From a bacterium (lineage in GTDB: Bacteria > Hinthialibacterota > Hinthialibacteria > H5-UNCL2), in contig JABTUV010000005.1 in NCBI GenBank assembly GCA_015075175.1, forward strand, positions 295,820 through 359,819: 64,000 bases of DNA, given 5' to 3'. The translations under genes were made by a program, and so were the position numbers. Of this stretch, positions 27,801 through 37,305 are shown piece after piece. The notes beneath the pieces were generated by a model. That model was not told the origin of the DNA. It worked only from the letters and a program-made list of their open reading frames with translations, and did not search any database. Positions within the stretch are counted from its first letter, which is position 1; each line of letters starts with the position of its first letter.

Positions 27801-27929
27801 GGATACGTTAATGATTCCGCGCGGGCCGGGCAGGTGATTGCCGACGGGTGGTTGGAGACGGGGGACTTGGGGTTTGTGGATGAGGAGGGGTTTTTGCATT
27901 TGACGGGATGGGAAATTTTGACGGGATAA
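24864..27929 (+). CDS. aas: LplT-PlsC-AMP-ligase fusion (Aas-like), ligase domain degenerate and truncated
   Basis: A 1,021-residue membrane protein. Residues about 1-410 are an MFS lysophospholipid flippase (LplT type, starting FLLTQFLGALNDN). Residues about 420-590 are a PlsC acyltransferase with the NHVSHVDA motif and FAEGGITR. An Arg/Gly-rich linker leads to an AMP-binding acyl-ACP ligase domain from about 640. Together these would re-acylate lysophospholipids at the inner membrane. The ligase P-loop reads YAHHRDGVERGVVLSH in place of the usual TSGT-x-G-x-PKG. The protein stops after TGDLGFVDEEGFLHLTG, where a TGACGGGAT repeat supplies the last residues and stop. The C-terminal lysine subdomain is missing. 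Confidence 0.85.
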   Translation: MSRSSLSGLLARWGFSAFLLTQFLGALNDNIYQMVIQLLAARWTQTQQEASGYVAAALGVFVLPFLLFSGFAGYLADVKSKRTVLIATKSLEIVAMLLAFLAFFSGSIAVMLGVLFLMATQSAFFSPAKYGILPEMLPDRDLSRANGLLEMTTFVAIVLGGALGGYLLKLWSGQLPWIGLLLVGIAVVGTAASFGIARVPASGARKRFSPLLVVSEIVAGVSRIRADRRLSFVVLGICYFFFLGALTKTEIVILGTKVMNLSDAQASLMYVWLALGIGGGSLLAGRLSGDKIELGLVPVGSLGMGLFSALLSASYQSYTWTCTCFAALGVSGGLFIVPLNAFLQQRPAREEKGRILATNNVLTTISILLAVAVVFVAGKLWGVSADRIFLYLGLFTWMGTVLVLCLLPDFFVRFVLWAATNALYRIRIEGEEHIPRRGPALLVCNHVSHVDALIVSACVQRFVRFLVYAGFYRLPALYWLFKLMRAIPISGDNPRAALRALEAARRELEAGHVVCIFAEGGITRTGNLLAFKNGLVRIARGLSVPIVPVHLDRLWGSVFSFKDGRFWWKKPERTPYPVTVTFRAAMDASAGGEEGGRELRVWGAAGAAKRRGRAATRPRRLARSARRRGGAPALLDAGGRSLSFRELVRQARAVSSALRPADGETAALALAFPLGIDGAVANAAAQYAGRVTLNLDARADSATWRRQMASAACGTLVAPHRLLAERAELERVRLLSWEEVVERAGAHRPPLSLVRRSASRLVRSPDPAAIVYAHHRDGVERGVVLSHRNILHALEGLAQVLWTTREDRLLSTLPFWQAAGLSGSLWFPLIAGLGVVLVEEGESPEVLERAARTGRPTLVLATPSQYAAMTARVAPEALASVRHFIAAGAERLDEATAEAFRARFGRGILAAYGLSEMAPIVSINAPDVEDGALRQAGGRPGSVGHPIPGVAVRIVDETGRRVPPGTPGRIQVKGPNLFLGYVNDSARAGQVIADGWLETGDLGFVDEEGFLHLTGWEILTG

Positions 27930-28277
27930 CGGGATTGATAGGATGGGATGGGTCGGTGAAGGGTGGATGAGGTGAGCGGCATCGGTTCCCCCTTAATAAG
28001 GGGGTTGGGGGGGATAATGCGTACAGGCGGGCTTCCCGCTCTCAAGCCCGCCCTTCGACTTCGGCCTTCGGCCTTCGCTCAGGGCTGTCGGGGTGGAGTT
28101 GCTACGGCGGCCAGGAAATACCTGGCTTGGGAAGTCGGGCGCAGGCGCAGCACGCTGCGCAACTACGGGGTTTCGATGCCAGGTAAAGCGTGGCCGACGT
28201 AGTAAAGAGGGGATAAGGCGCGCGGCCGTCGTTGCGCAGCGTGCTGCGCGCGGCAGCAAGCAGCCGCACTCCACATG
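27900..28277. repeat. Repeat-filled gap after aas
   Basis: The order is: TTGACGGGATAACGGGATTGATAGG units (27900-27950); a CCCCCTTAATAAGGGGGTTG hairpin (27990-28010); a CTTCGGCCTTCGGCCTTCG tract (about 28058); and a GCGCAGCACGCTGCGCAAC repeat facing its inverted copy (28127-28275). The last unit ends on the acpS stop. No coding sequence is seen, including no missing ligase C-terminus. Confidence 0.7.
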
Positions 28278-28661
28278 CTACGCCTCGTCGCGCTCCAGGA
28301 TGACTACGGCCAGCGCGAAGTCGGCGGTGTGGGTGAGGGAGAGATGGACGCGGGCGGACAGGGCGGACAGCGCCTCTTGGGCGCGACCGTGGCCGATCAT
28401 GGTGGGCTTGCCCGACTCGCCGCGCACCACCTCGCGGTCCTTCCAGCCCACGCCGGCCTGCCAGCGTTCGGGCAGGGCTTTCAGGAAGGCTTCCTTGGCG
28501 GCGAAGCGGGCCGCCAAGGAAGTCCAGGGCTGGGCGCGGCGCGCGCAGTAGTCGCGCTCGCCCGGGGTGTAAACCTTGCGCAGAAACCCCTCGCCCCAGT
28601 CTTCCAACATGCGGCGGATGCGGGCGACTTCGACCAGATCGGTTCCCACGCCCAGGATCAT
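28278..28661 (-). CDS. acpS: Holo-[acyl-carrier-protein] synthase
   Basis: A 127-residue phosphopantetheinyl transferase that activates acyl carrier protein using CoA. The Mg-binding motif GTDLVEVARI is at residue 5, RFAAKEAFLKAL at about 52, and a C-terminal LSLTHTADFALAVVI follows. The length is normal. The ATG overlaps the STAS gene stop as ATGA. The TAG stop at 28278-28280 abuts the CACATG end of a dispersed repeat; the same junction is seen at the isomerase gene at 49576. Confidence 0.95.
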   Translation of the reverse strand: MILGVGTDLVEVARIRRMLEDWGEGFLRKVYTPGERDYCARRAQPWTSLAARFAAKEAFLKALPERWQAGVGWKDREVVRGESGKPTMIGHGRAQEALSALSARVHLSLTHTADFALAVVILERDEA

Positions 28662-29125
28662 CTCTCCCTGCCCGGCGCCAGCACGACGCCCAGAAAATCC
28701 ACCATGCGGAGAGCCTCGAAGAGTCCGTACAGCGTCGCGTTGGCGAGAACCTTCAAGCTGCCGCCCTCGGCGGCCAGCGTTTTCTTCAACCAGGCCACGA
28801 TGCCGACCGCGGAGCTGTCCATGTATTGCACGTCTTTCAAGTCCAGCACGATGCGGCGGAACTTGCTCTTCTGCACGCGGCCCTCGAAGTAGGCGCGCAG
28901 CTGGGGCTGCTGGTTGGCGGTGAGGCTGCCTGCCAGCGAGACCAGGAGCGTCTCGCGCGCCTCCAGGCGTCCCGGGCCGCGCTCCGCATCGCCCCAGCGG
29001 TCGTCGATCAGCTTCTGGATTTCCGCCAGGTCCAGAAAGAAGGATCCGCCGCTTTCGATGGCGTGGGGCGGGCGCTGCGCATCCGCCGCATCGGGCGCAT
29101 TGGACTCGGACGGTTGCATGGACAC
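28658..29125 (-). CDS. STAS-domain protein (anti-anti-sigma-like)
   Basis: A 155-residue cytoplasmic protein. A variable N-terminus of about 55 residues is followed by a STAS domain (ETLLVSLAGSLTANQQPQLRAY, RIVLDLKDVQYMDSSAVGIVAWL, LGVV). The DSSAVG motif holds the serine phosphorylated in SpoIIAA-type antagonists. No anti-sigma kinase or sigma factor is adjacent. The GTG at 29125 has AAAGGAG 10 bases upstream; an ATG at 29119 is an alternative. It is coupled to acpS by a four-base overlap. Confidence 0.8.
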   Translation of the reverse strand: MSMQPSESNAPDAADAQRPPHAIESGGSFFLDLAEIQKLIDDRWGDAERGPGRLEARETLLVSLAGSLTANQQPQLRAYFEGRVQKSKFRRIVLDLKDVQYMDSSAVGIVAWLKKTLAAEGGSLKVLANATLYGLFEALRMVDFLGVVLAPGRER

Positions 29126-29229
29126 GGTACAGGCGCTCCTTTCGCGCAGGGGAATTGGGAACTCCTAGTTTGAAGTCGGCGCCAGCATAGCGAAGGCGGG
29201 GGGGGCGCGCAAGCGGCGGATTGCACACA

Positions 29230-29305
29230 CTTGGAGTACAGGCTTCAGCCTGCAGAGCAAACTAAAGTTTGTACTCCGGGGAGCTAACTGAAGTTTGTAC
29301 TCCGT
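29230..29305. repeat. GGAGTACA-type hairpin repeats
   Basis: GGAGTACAGGCTTCAGCCTG and two copies of the inverted AAGTTTGTACTCCG unit form nested stem-loops upstream of the STAS gene and downstream of kdsA. Confidence 0.6.
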
Positions 29306-29311
29306 CCGGCG

Positions 29312-30130
29312 TCAGGGGGCCGCGGCGGCGCGGTGGACGGCGAGCACGCGTGAGAGGAGCGGCTCCAATTGCTCCAGACGGACCATGCAAGCGGCGTCGC
29401 TGCGGGCCTCGGCGGGGTTGGGATGGACTTCCAGAAACAGGCCCTGGCATCCGGCGGCGGCGGCGGCGCAGGCCAGCGTCTCTACGAACTCGGGCGCTCC
29501 ACCCGAGGTCTCCCCCAGTCCGCCGGGCTGCTGCACGCTGTGGGTGGCGTCAAAGACGACCGGATAGCCCAGCGCCTTCATGCGCGGAATGCTGCGCATG
29601 TCCACGACCAGGTCGTGATAGCAGAAGGTGGTACCGCGCTCGGAGAGAGTATTTCGCCGGCGCCCGCGCTCCGGGCCTTCTCCGCAATGTGCGCCATGTC
29701 GCCGGGCGCCATGCGAACTGACCCTTCTTGAGGTTGAGCGGTTTGCCGGTGCGCGCGGGCGACGACCAAGTCGGTCTGGCGGCAGAGGAAGGCGGGAATC
29801 TGGATGACGTCCAGAACCGCGGCGGCAGAGTTCGGCCTGGGCCGCCTCGTGGATGTCGGAGGAAGAAGCAGGCATCCACTTCGCGCTTGATGCGCGCCAG
29901 TCCAGCTCCAGCCCGCTTCCAGGCCAGGGCCGCGATACAGTGGATGGGCTGCGATTGGCCTTGTCGAAGGAGGCCTTGAAGATATAGGGAATGCCCAGCC
30001 TCTCGGCCAGCGCAGCGCAATGGCGCGCGACCACGAGGCCCAACGCCTCCGACTCCAAGACGCAGGGGCCGGCGATGAGGAAGAACTCGCGCTGGGGATC
30101 AAACGGCAGACCGCCCGGCATGGCGCGCAC
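29312..30130 (-). pseudogene. kdsA: KDO-8-phosphate synthase, with many frameshifts in the middle
   Basis: The enzyme joins arabinose-5-phosphate and phosphoenolpyruvate for lipopolysaccharide KDO. The N-terminus (FFLIAGPCVLESEALGL, IPYIFKASFDKANRS) and C-terminus (CYHDLVVDMRSIPRMKALG, VVFDATHSVQQPGG, FLEVHPNPAEARSDA) are excellent matches in one frame. Between about 29640 and 29960 the frame changes several times, though recognisable pieces (DVIQIPAFLCRQTDLV, LNLKKGQF) appear in other frames. Net length is conserved, which suggests poor consensus and not decay. The start is ATG 30121 or GTG 30130. Confidence 0.85.
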
Positions 30131-30163
30131 CCGCTTCGGTGAATGTGTGCGAGGCGAACGAAG

Positions 30164-30206
30164 CGTGGGGGCGGGACGCCCCCACGCGAGCCGGCGAGAC
30201 GCCGGC
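30164..30206. repeat. Two adjacent perfect GC hairpins
   Basis: CGTGGGGGCG/CGCCCCCACG (30164-30186) is a perfect 10-bp stem with a GGA loop. GCCGGCG/CGCCGGC (30190-30206) follows with an AGA loop. They lie upstream of kdsA. Confidence 0.65.
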
Positions 30207-30335
30207 GCTACGCCTCTCCTCGCGTCAGCGCAAGGTTAATCGAACCGGTGGGCGTTTGGTACTCGTTTTTTGTGCGTTCTTGTGCGGGTGGGGCGGGCCT
30301 GCCGGAGTAGAGGGTTTGGCCTGGAGGAAGGGGGG

Positions 30336-30482
30336 GAGAGATTAAGAGCAAGAGTAAGATTAAATGGTAAGATTAAGATTAAGATTAAGAGCAAGAGCAA
30401 GATTAAGAGCGAAAGCAAGAGTAAGATTAAGATTAAGATTAAGACGGGGGGCGGAGAGCGAAGCACTCCGCCCCCCCGCCGG
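30336..30482. repeat. Low-complexity AAGATTAAGAGC tract and GC hairpin
   Basis: About 110 bases of purine-rich AAGATTAAG and AGCAAGAG units lie at 30336-30452. Then GGGGGGCGGAG pairs with CTCCGCCCCCC just after the glnA stop, which could end glnA transcripts. Confidence 0.65.
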
Positions 30483-30485
30483 CAG

Positions 30486-31898
<1,413 letters not shown>

Positions 31899-31970
31899 CC
31901 CGGTCCTCCTTGTCGTAGGGATAGAAAATTGATCGAGTCGCGTACGCGCCGCACTAACCCGGGGGGACGA

Positions 31971-31987
31971 TAGCACGCCGTGTACCA
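31971..31987 (-). promoter_or_regulatory. Candidate sigma-54 promoter for glnA
   Basis: On the minus strand the sequence TGGTACACGGCGTGCTA matches the -24/-12 consensus, with GG and GC exactly 10 bases apart. It would give a leader of about 60 bases. This is the usual promoter class for nitrogen-regulated glnA in many Gram-negatives. Confidence 0.45.
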
Positions 31988-32097
31988 AATCGGAATGTGA
32001 GAAAAATCAGGGGGTTGTTGAGACTCTGGGGGGTGGGATTTGTGCGAAAATGAACAGGGATGCACAAATGGAGGCAGGCGCAACGGGTTGCGCGACA

Positions 32098-32212
32098 AAT
32101 GCCGTTGAAAAAAAGGTCGTAGCGGCCCGCTCGTCCTCTCGATGCGCGGTGTACCGCTACCGCCGGACTCGGTTTCTCCTTTCCCGCAATTACTTTTTTA
32201 GAAACGGCACTA
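32098..32212 (+). mobile_element. CTAG-bounded hairpin element, copy 6 (core 32133-32168)
   Basis: The ends ATGCCGTTGAAAAAAAGG and GAAACGGCACTAG are inverted, and the inner stem is GCGG/CCGC with a TGTA loop. The final CTAG supplies the TAG stop codon (32210-32212) of the DUF697 gene on the other strand. Confidence 0.75.
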
Positions 32213-33403
32213 GCGGCGGAAGCGGGCGCCCAGCCAGCGGGCGGCGCGGCGCGCGCGGCCGGGGTGACGCGTGGCGCGCCGGTCGGGAAGCTGCGCGGGA
32301 GCGGCGGCGTCCTCGACGGACAGCGGCCCGCCACTGCCCACCAACTGGTCGCACACCTGAATGACGATGTTCCTGAACGCTCCCAATTTCTCCACCGACC
32401 AGTCCGTCAACTGGCTGCCCGACAGGGAGTGCAGGACGTCGGTGGTGAATATCTGGGAGACCTCCTTCATGAAGCGGGCGAGATTGCGGCGCGTGGTAGC
32501 TCGGGCGGTCTCGGCGTCCCAACCGGCATAGGCGCGGCAGCGGCCCATGGCGCCGTGCCCGGCAATCGACGTGAAGTAGCCCGCCCCCAATCCCTGGGCC
32601 GCTGCGTCCGCCATGCGTCCGAAAAAGGGGACCGAGGAACCGAACGACTCCAGGAGCTTGCCGGAGAGATTGAGGAAGTTGACGGTCGCGACGACCTTGA
32701 GCGTGTCCCAGAAGATGAGCAGGAGGTCGCCGAGGAGCGGGCGGCCGTGGTAGATGCGGGTGAGGCGGGCGATCATGCCGGCGTTGCGGAAAACGACGAT
32801 GAAGAGGTCGGCGGAGCGATAGGGCAGGAGGGTGACGCCGAGCATCACGTCGCGCACGGAGGCGCGCAGTTCACGTTCGGCGTGTTGGTCCAGGATGGCG
32901 ATGAGAGGGTCCATGGCCTCGCGTTCGGCGCGGCGGATGGCGACGGCGAGCGCGTTGTGCGAGGGCGCCGCGGCCAGGGTGCGCAGGAGGTCCTCGCGCT
33001 CGCGGTAGGCGCGCGCGCGCTCGTCGCGGGCGAGCATCGGATTCTCCTGCAGCCGCTCCAGATAGCGCACCAGATAGCGGCAGTATTTCCTGAGTTCACG
33101 CTCACCCGCGTCGTCACGGTTCTTGATCCTGGGTGGGGAGAGAATCCGAGGCTTGGAACGCAGGAGCAGGAGGAAGTAGGCGACGGATCCGGCGACGACG
33201 CCCAAAAGCAGCAGGAGAAATGCGCGGCCCAGCCAGACGTGCACGGCCGAAAGCGTCTGGTACGCGCGCAGCACCTCCAGGAGGGCGAAGAAGCTGAGCG
33301 CCACGCCGGCCGCGACGAGGGCGAAGCGGGCCATGCGCCAGAGGTACTTCAGATTGGCGAACATGAGAAAGAGGTTGCTCCTTTTGCCGCTCCGGCGCGT
33401 CAT
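32210..33403 (-). CDS. DUF697 (YcjF-like) membrane protein
   Basis: A 397-residue inner-membrane protein. Two N-terminal hydrophobic helices (about residues 22-42 and 52-74) are followed by a cytoplasmic helical region ([19 protein letters not shown]). A C-terminal DUF697 domain has glycine- and alanine-rich amphipathic segments ([26 protein letters not shown]). The family function is unknown; YcjF is linked to envelope stress and GTPase partners. The ATG at 33403 overlaps the rfaE2 stop as ATGA. The TAG stop comes from a repeat element. Confidence 0.75.
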   Translation of the reverse strand: MTRRSGKRSNLFLMFANLKYLWRMARFALVAAGVALSFFALLEVLRAYQTLSAVHVWLGRAFLLLLLGVVAGSVAYFLLLLRSKPRILSPPRIKNRDDAGERELRKYCRYLVRYLERLQENPMLARDERARAYREREDLLRTLAAAPSHNALAVAIRRAEREAMDPLIAILDQHAERELRASVRDVMLGVTLLPYRSADLFIVVFRNAGMIARLTRIYHGRPLLGDLLLIFWDTLKVVATVNFLNLSGKLLESFGSSVPFFGRMADAAAQGLGAGYFTSIAGHGAMGRCRAYAGWDAETARATTRRNLARFMKEVSQIFTTDVLHSLSGSQLTDWSVEKLGAFRNIVIQVCDQLVGSGGPLSVEDAAAPAQLPDRRATRHPGRARRAARWLGARFRR

Positions 33404-33888
33404 CCTCGCAGGCGGGCGAGGAGGTCGCGGGTGGAGTGGTCCTTGGGATCGCCGACGATGGCGACGCGGCCGCCCAGTTGGGCCATGACGGCGCGCTCGG
33501 GGACGTTTTCGGGCGTGTAGTCGGTACCCTTGGCGTGGACGTGGGGGCGCAGCTCTGAGAGGAGGCTTTCGACGGTGTCCTCGTCGAAGATGACGACGCG
33601 ATCCACGCACGCCAGGGAAGCCACGAGGCGGGCGCGCTCGGCCTGGGGCAGGATGGGCCGGCCGGCGCCCTTCAATCGGCGCGTCGAGGCGTCGCTGTTG
33701 ACGGCGACGAGGAGGGCGTCCCCCTCGGCGCGCGCGGCGGAAAGATAGCGCACGTGGCCCACGTGCAGGATGTCGAAGCAGCCGTTGGCGAAGACGACGC
33801 TGCGCCCGGCCGCCCGTTCCGCCTGCACCCAGGCGGCGGCGGCGATGCGGTCGAGCAGCTTGTCCTCAAACGGACGAAATCGGGCCAA
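33400..33888 (-). CDS. rfaE2: D-glycero-beta-D-manno-heptose 1-phosphate adenylyltransferase
   Basis: A 162-residue cytidylyltransferase-fold enzyme that makes ADP-heptose for the lipopolysaccharide core, equal to the C-terminal half of HldE. The HIGH-like motif is [16 protein letters not shown] (about residue 34), followed by VAVNSDAST and the C-terminal [13 protein letters not shown] stand-alone second domain means the kinase half (rfaE1) is elsewhere. It lies between the DUF1015 gene and the DUF697 gene, coupled to the latter. Confidence 0.93.
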   Translation of the reverse strand: MARFRPFEDKLLDRIAAAAWVQAERAAGRSVVFANGCFDILHVGHVRYLSAARAEGDALLVAVNSDASTRRLKGAGRPILPQAERARLVASLACVDRVVIFDEDTVESLLSELRPHVHAKGTDYTPENVPERAVMAQLGGRVAIVGDPKDHSTRDLLARLRG

Positions 33889-34024
33889 TCCGGGCCTCCG
33901 TAGTGATCGAGGGCGCGATGGGCGGACGGAGTCCCGTAATGCCGACGGTTCTTTCCGCCATCATTGTGGAAGGCGCCCGTGCGCGAAGGCGCCCCCTCGA
34001 ATTGGAGACCAGGCCACCGCGCAG

Positions 34025-35272
34025 CTATGCATGCGAATAGAATACCATCCCCGTCAGGACCTTGGGAAAGAAATCGGTGGACTTCTGGGGCATTTTCTCG
34101 CCGGCGGCGGCGACCGCGAGCACCTCGTCCACGGAGGTGGGCGGCAGGAGGACGGCCAGGTCGCACTTGCCGGAGAGGACGCGCGCGGCGGCCTCGCCCG
34201 CCCCGCGCACGAAGCGCAGTTTCTCCCCGTACTGCTCCGGGCCGATGCCCAGGCATTCCTGCAGGAGTCCGGTATGGGCGAGGACGACGTCCAGGTGCTC
34301 ATAGGCCTGCGAGGTGTTGATGGGGAGGAAGTCCAACATGCGCACGCCGGAGCGCAAACGCAGGCGGTACTGGCCTTCGCGCAGGACGACACCCAATTCG
34401 CCCTTGCCGCGGGGAAGCGGCAGGTGATCGACGGACGACACCTCGAAGAGTTTTTCCATCTGCGAAAGAAGGTAGGGCACATCCAGGGGCGCGCCGAAGC
34501 TGAGCAGGCGATGGGTGGGCAGGATGGTAAGGCCGGGGTCCTCGACGGGGGCGAGATAGACGAGGGTGTAATTCCAAGGGGCGTGGGGTTGATGGCCGTA
34601 GCGGGCGCGCAGTTCGTCGCGGAGGTTCAGAGCGGTAGCGAAGCGATGGTGGCCGTCGGCGACCATGACTTCGGAGCGGGCGAGGGCAGCGGCCAGCGCG
34701 GCGATTGCCGCCGGGTCGGTGAGGCGAGCGAGGCGATGCCGGAAGCCGAAGCCGTCGCGGGCCTCCATCTCCCAGTGTTCGGAGCTCAAGAGGGGCAAGG
34801 TGGCCTTTTGCGGATCGCGGTAGATGAAGAATACCGGCGAGAGAATAGCGTTCGTGGCCCGATAGAGGTTGAGCCGGTCGGCCTTGGGTCCCTCGAAGGT
34901 GCGTTCGTGGGGCTTGACCTGGTCCGAATCGGACTCGGGCAGGCGGAGGCGTGCGATGAAGCCGCGGCGCACCAGAGTTCGGCCATCTACGGAGTATTCG
35001 GTTTCATAGAGATGGATGGCGGGGGAGGCGTCGGTAGTGAGGATGCCTTGGTCCTGCCAGTCGCGCCAGCGGCGGGCGGCGTGGGGATACCAGAAGTCGG
35101 GGTCGCCCTCGGCGGAGAGGATGAGGCGCACGGCGTTATGGGGATGGCGTGCCCAGAGTTCGAGCTTCTGCTCGCCGGAGATGTTGTCGAAGGGCGGGCA
35201 GACGAGTTGGGACAGATCGCCGGCGGCGGGGGCGAAGCGCACGGCGGCGAACGGCTCGATGACGACTCCCAT
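34025..35272 (-). CDS. DUF1015 family protein
   Basis: A 415-residue cytoplasmic protein, full length for DUF1015. Characteristic parts are the N-terminal IEPFAAVRFAPAAGDLSQLVCPPFDNIS, the central VMVADGHHRFATALNL and the C-terminal MPQKSTDFFPKVLTG. The biochemical role is not established; in other bacteria members are often near serine biosynthesis genes. AAGGAGG lies about 8 bases before the ATG. It may be co-transcribed with rfaE2, with a gap of 136 bases. Confidence 0.85.
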   Translation of the reverse strand: MGVVIEPFAAVRFAPAAGDLSQLVCPPFDNISGEQKLELWARHPHNAVRLILSAEGDPDFWYPHAARRWRDWQDQGILTTDASPAIHLYETEYSVDGRTLVRRGFIARLRLPESDSDQVKPHERTFEGPKADRLNLYRATNAILSPVFFIYRDPQKATLPLLSSEHWEMEARDGFGFRHRLARLTDPAAIAALAAALARSEVMVADGHHRFATALNLRDELRARYGHQPHAPWNYTLVYLAPVEDPGLTILPTHRLLSFGAPLDVPYLLSQMEKLFEVSSVDHLPLPRGKGELGVVLREGQYRLRLRSGVRMLDFLPINTSQAYEHLDVVLAHTGLLQECLGIGPEQYGEKLRFVRGAGEAAARVLSGKCDLAVLLPPTSVDEVLAVAAAGEKMPQKSTDFFPKVLTGMVFYSHA

Positions 35273-35349
35273 GAAGAACCTCCTTGGGGATGGCGAGGGC
35301 CGAGAGGGGAACGTAGCATGATCGCAGGGTGGTGGGAAGTGGGCGCCCC

Positions 35350-35525
35350 GTCACTTCCCCCTCACCCTAGCCCTCTCCCCGAGGGAGAGGGGACGCTCCC
35401 CCTCACCCTGGCCCTCTCCCCGAGGGAGAGGGGACGCTCCCCCTCACCCTAGCCCTCTCCCCGAGGGAGAGGGGACAAGACCTCTCCCTGGAGGGAGAGG
35501 TCGGCGCGAAGCGCCGGGTGAGGGG
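35350..35525. repeat. Three 51-bp tandem CCCTCACCC/GAGGGAGAGGGG repeats
   Basis: Three head-to-tail copies of CCCCTCACCCTAGCCCTCTC plus CCCGAGGGAGAGGGGACGCT, each a stem-loop, are followed by a half copy ending GGCGCGAAGCGCCGGGTGAGG. This repeat type is widespread in GC-rich bacteria. Confidence 0.75.
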
Positions 35526-35562
35526 GGAGAGGCTGGGACGTGCAGGGGGCGGGATTTCGTGC

Positions 35563-35574
35563 TATCGTGTGCCC
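35563..35574 (+). promoter_or_regulatory. -10 box placed for a leaderless transcript
   Basis: TATCGT at 35563-35568, preceded by TGC, ends six bases before the ATG at 35575. No ribosome-binding site is seen. Confidence 0.3.
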
Positions 35575-36165
35575 ATGTGGAGGCAATCGGCGCGCGTATG
35601 TGATCCCCGGAGGGGACGCTGGACGCCCGTGGTCGTTTCGGCCATGGTCCTGGCGATCATGCTGCTGTACGTGGCCTTCCTGTCGTTCCGGCCGGGGCTG
35701 CTGCCGACCCAACCGGGGGAGTTGCGGCGCGTGTACATCGTCAACGATTGGTGGGGATGGGGACCGAATCGGCAGATTCGCTTCACGCTTGCGCCGGAGG
35801 GGGGAGACTTCGCCGGCGAGGCGTTTTTCGCGGAGGTGCGCGACGCGACGGTCATCTGGAGCAGCACGCATGAATTGAGGCTGCCGGCGGGCGTGATGGA
35901 GAACTTTCTCTTCGTGCTCTCGCAGGCTCCGCTGGTGGAGGGCGAATACGATCCCGGAATTGACTTGTCGGGGGACTATCCGTCGCGGCGCATCGAGTTG
36001 GAGACGGCGCGGGGCAAGGTCGTGATTCACTCGGAGGCGCAGGGCGAGGGCGGGGCGCCGTGGGCGGCGGAGATCGGCGGGCGCGGCTACGTGATCCACG
36101 CGGACGTGCCCATGCGCGCGCTGAACGTGCTGGCCCCGCACCTGGTGCGACCGGCGTCGGAGTGA
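35575..36165 (+). CDS. Single-pass membrane protein of unknown function
   Basis: A 196-residue protein with one hydrophobic helix (residues about 19-39, VVVSAMVLAIMLLYVAFLSF) and a beta-rich outer domain (VYIVNDWWGWGPNRQIRFTL, VMENFLFVLSQAPLVEGEYDPG). I do not recognise the family. It probably forms a two-gene unit with the PAS protein 16 bases downstream. The ATG at 35575 is chosen because the -10 box sits just before it and the longer frame enters repeats. Confidence 0.65.
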   Translation: MWRQSARVCDPRRGRWTPVVVSAMVLAIMLLYVAFLSFRPGLLPTQPGELRRVYIVNDWWGWGPNRQIRFTLAPEGGDFAGEAFFAEVRDATVIWSSTHELRLPAGVMENFLFVLSQAPLVEGEYDPGIDLSGDYPSRRIELETARGKVVIHSEAQGEGGAPWAAEIGGRGYVIHADVPMRALNVLAPHLVRPASE

Positions 36166-36181
36166 GCGCAGGAGGGATGCG

Positions 36182-37141
36182 ATGCCCGAAGCGGGAATTC
36201 CACCGGATGGGATGAGCGGGGAGGGTGGGCGTCCGGGGGAAGGCCGCCTCGGCAAACTGGTGCGTGCCATCGATCCGGGCGGACTGGGCCGGGTGCGGCC
36301 GGGTGCGCCCCTGTGGGACGCCATCCTGGGCGCGATGGCCATCACCATCTTCACCGTGGATCTCTACACCTCGGGCGGCGCTACCCCGGCCGTGCTGTAT
36401 CCGCTGCTGGTGATCCTGGCGGCGATCTGGTGGGGGCGCACGCGCATCCTGGTAGTGGCGGCGGCGGCCATCCTGCTGACGTTGCTGGGTTGGGCGTACG
36501 AACGTTACGACGTGGCGCCGGCTCCCGCCTTCGACCGGCTGTATTCGCTCTTGGCGATTCTGGTAGCGGCGTGGATCACGCTGCGGCTGGACAACAGCCG
36601 GGAGGCGCTGCGCCACAGCCTGGACCAGTTGGCGCACGAGCTGGCCCAGCGCGACCGGATGGAGCGGCTGGCGCACGAGTCGGAGCGGCGGTATCGCTAC
36701 CTGTTTCGCAACGCTTCCGACATCTTTCTCGTAGTGGATGCCTTCTCGCGGCAGGTGGTGGACTTCAACCGGGCGGCGGTGGAGGCCTACGGTTACAGCG
36801 AGGAGGAGCTGTTGGAGAAGCAGCTGCCGGAGTTGGTGGAGCCGAGCAGCCGGCAGCGGCAGATGGAGATGTTCGAGGCGGCGCGGGCGGGCCGGACGGC
36901 GGGCCTGGGAGAACTCCGGCATCTGCGCCGGAACGGCGCCGCGTTCGCGGTTCAACCGCAACTGACGCCCCTCCGGCTGGGCGAGCGGGAGCTGGTTTTC
37001 CTAATGGTGCGCGACCTGTCCAGCCATCCCCAGGCGCAAGGGTTCGACGCGGGCCTGACGATCTGCCCGCAGTGCGGGGCGGTGCAAGGTGAGGCGGGCC
37101 AGCCTAACCCGGCGGGAGGTCCCGGAACCACCGAGTCCTAA
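36182..37141 (+). CDS. Membrane PAS-domain protein lacking an output domain
   Basis: A 319-residue sensor-like protein. There are three hydrophobic helices (about 50-65, 73-100 and 118-135), a short coiled coil (SLDQLAHELAQRDRMERLAHE) and a PAS domain (RYRYLFRNASDIFLVVDAFSR to about 285). It ends with GLTICPQCGAVQ. In many PAS kinases a similar LPICxxCK linker precedes the kinase or phosphatase domain, but here the protein stops. It may be truncated or act through a partner. GGAGGG precedes the ATG. Confidence 0.8.
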   Translation: MPEAGIPPDGMSGEGGRPGEGRLGKLVRAIDPGGLGRVRPGAPLWDAILGAMAITIFTVDLYTSGGATPAVLYPLLVILAAIWWGRTRILVVAAAAILLTLLGWAYERYDVAPAPAFDRLYSLLAILVAAWITLRLDNSREALRHSLDQLAHELAQRDRMERLAHESERRYRYLFRNASDIFLVVDAFSRQVVDFNRAAVEAYGYSEEELLEKQLPELVEPSSRQRQMEMFEAARAGRTAGLGELRHLRRNGAAFAVQPQLTPLRLGERELVFLMVRDLSSHPQAQGFDAGLTICPQCGAVQGEAGQPNPAGGPGTTES

Positions 37142-37260
37142 CCTGTCACGCCGCTTAACCGGTCATTTCTCCTACGCTGCCATTTCGACCGCAGGGAGAA
37201 ATCTTCCGTGGCGACGCGGCCGTGCCTACAAAAGCCGTCGAGTCGTCGGACGGGGCCCGC
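37142..37260. repeat. CATTTCGACCGCAGGGAGAA repeat copy
   Basis: A degenerate copy of the TCATTTCGACCGAAG family lies at 37160-37210 in the gap before mrp. Confidence 0.5.
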
Positions 37261-37305
37261 GAAACCTGAATCCCGCCAAACCGCACCAAAATTATACGAT
37301 ATTGC

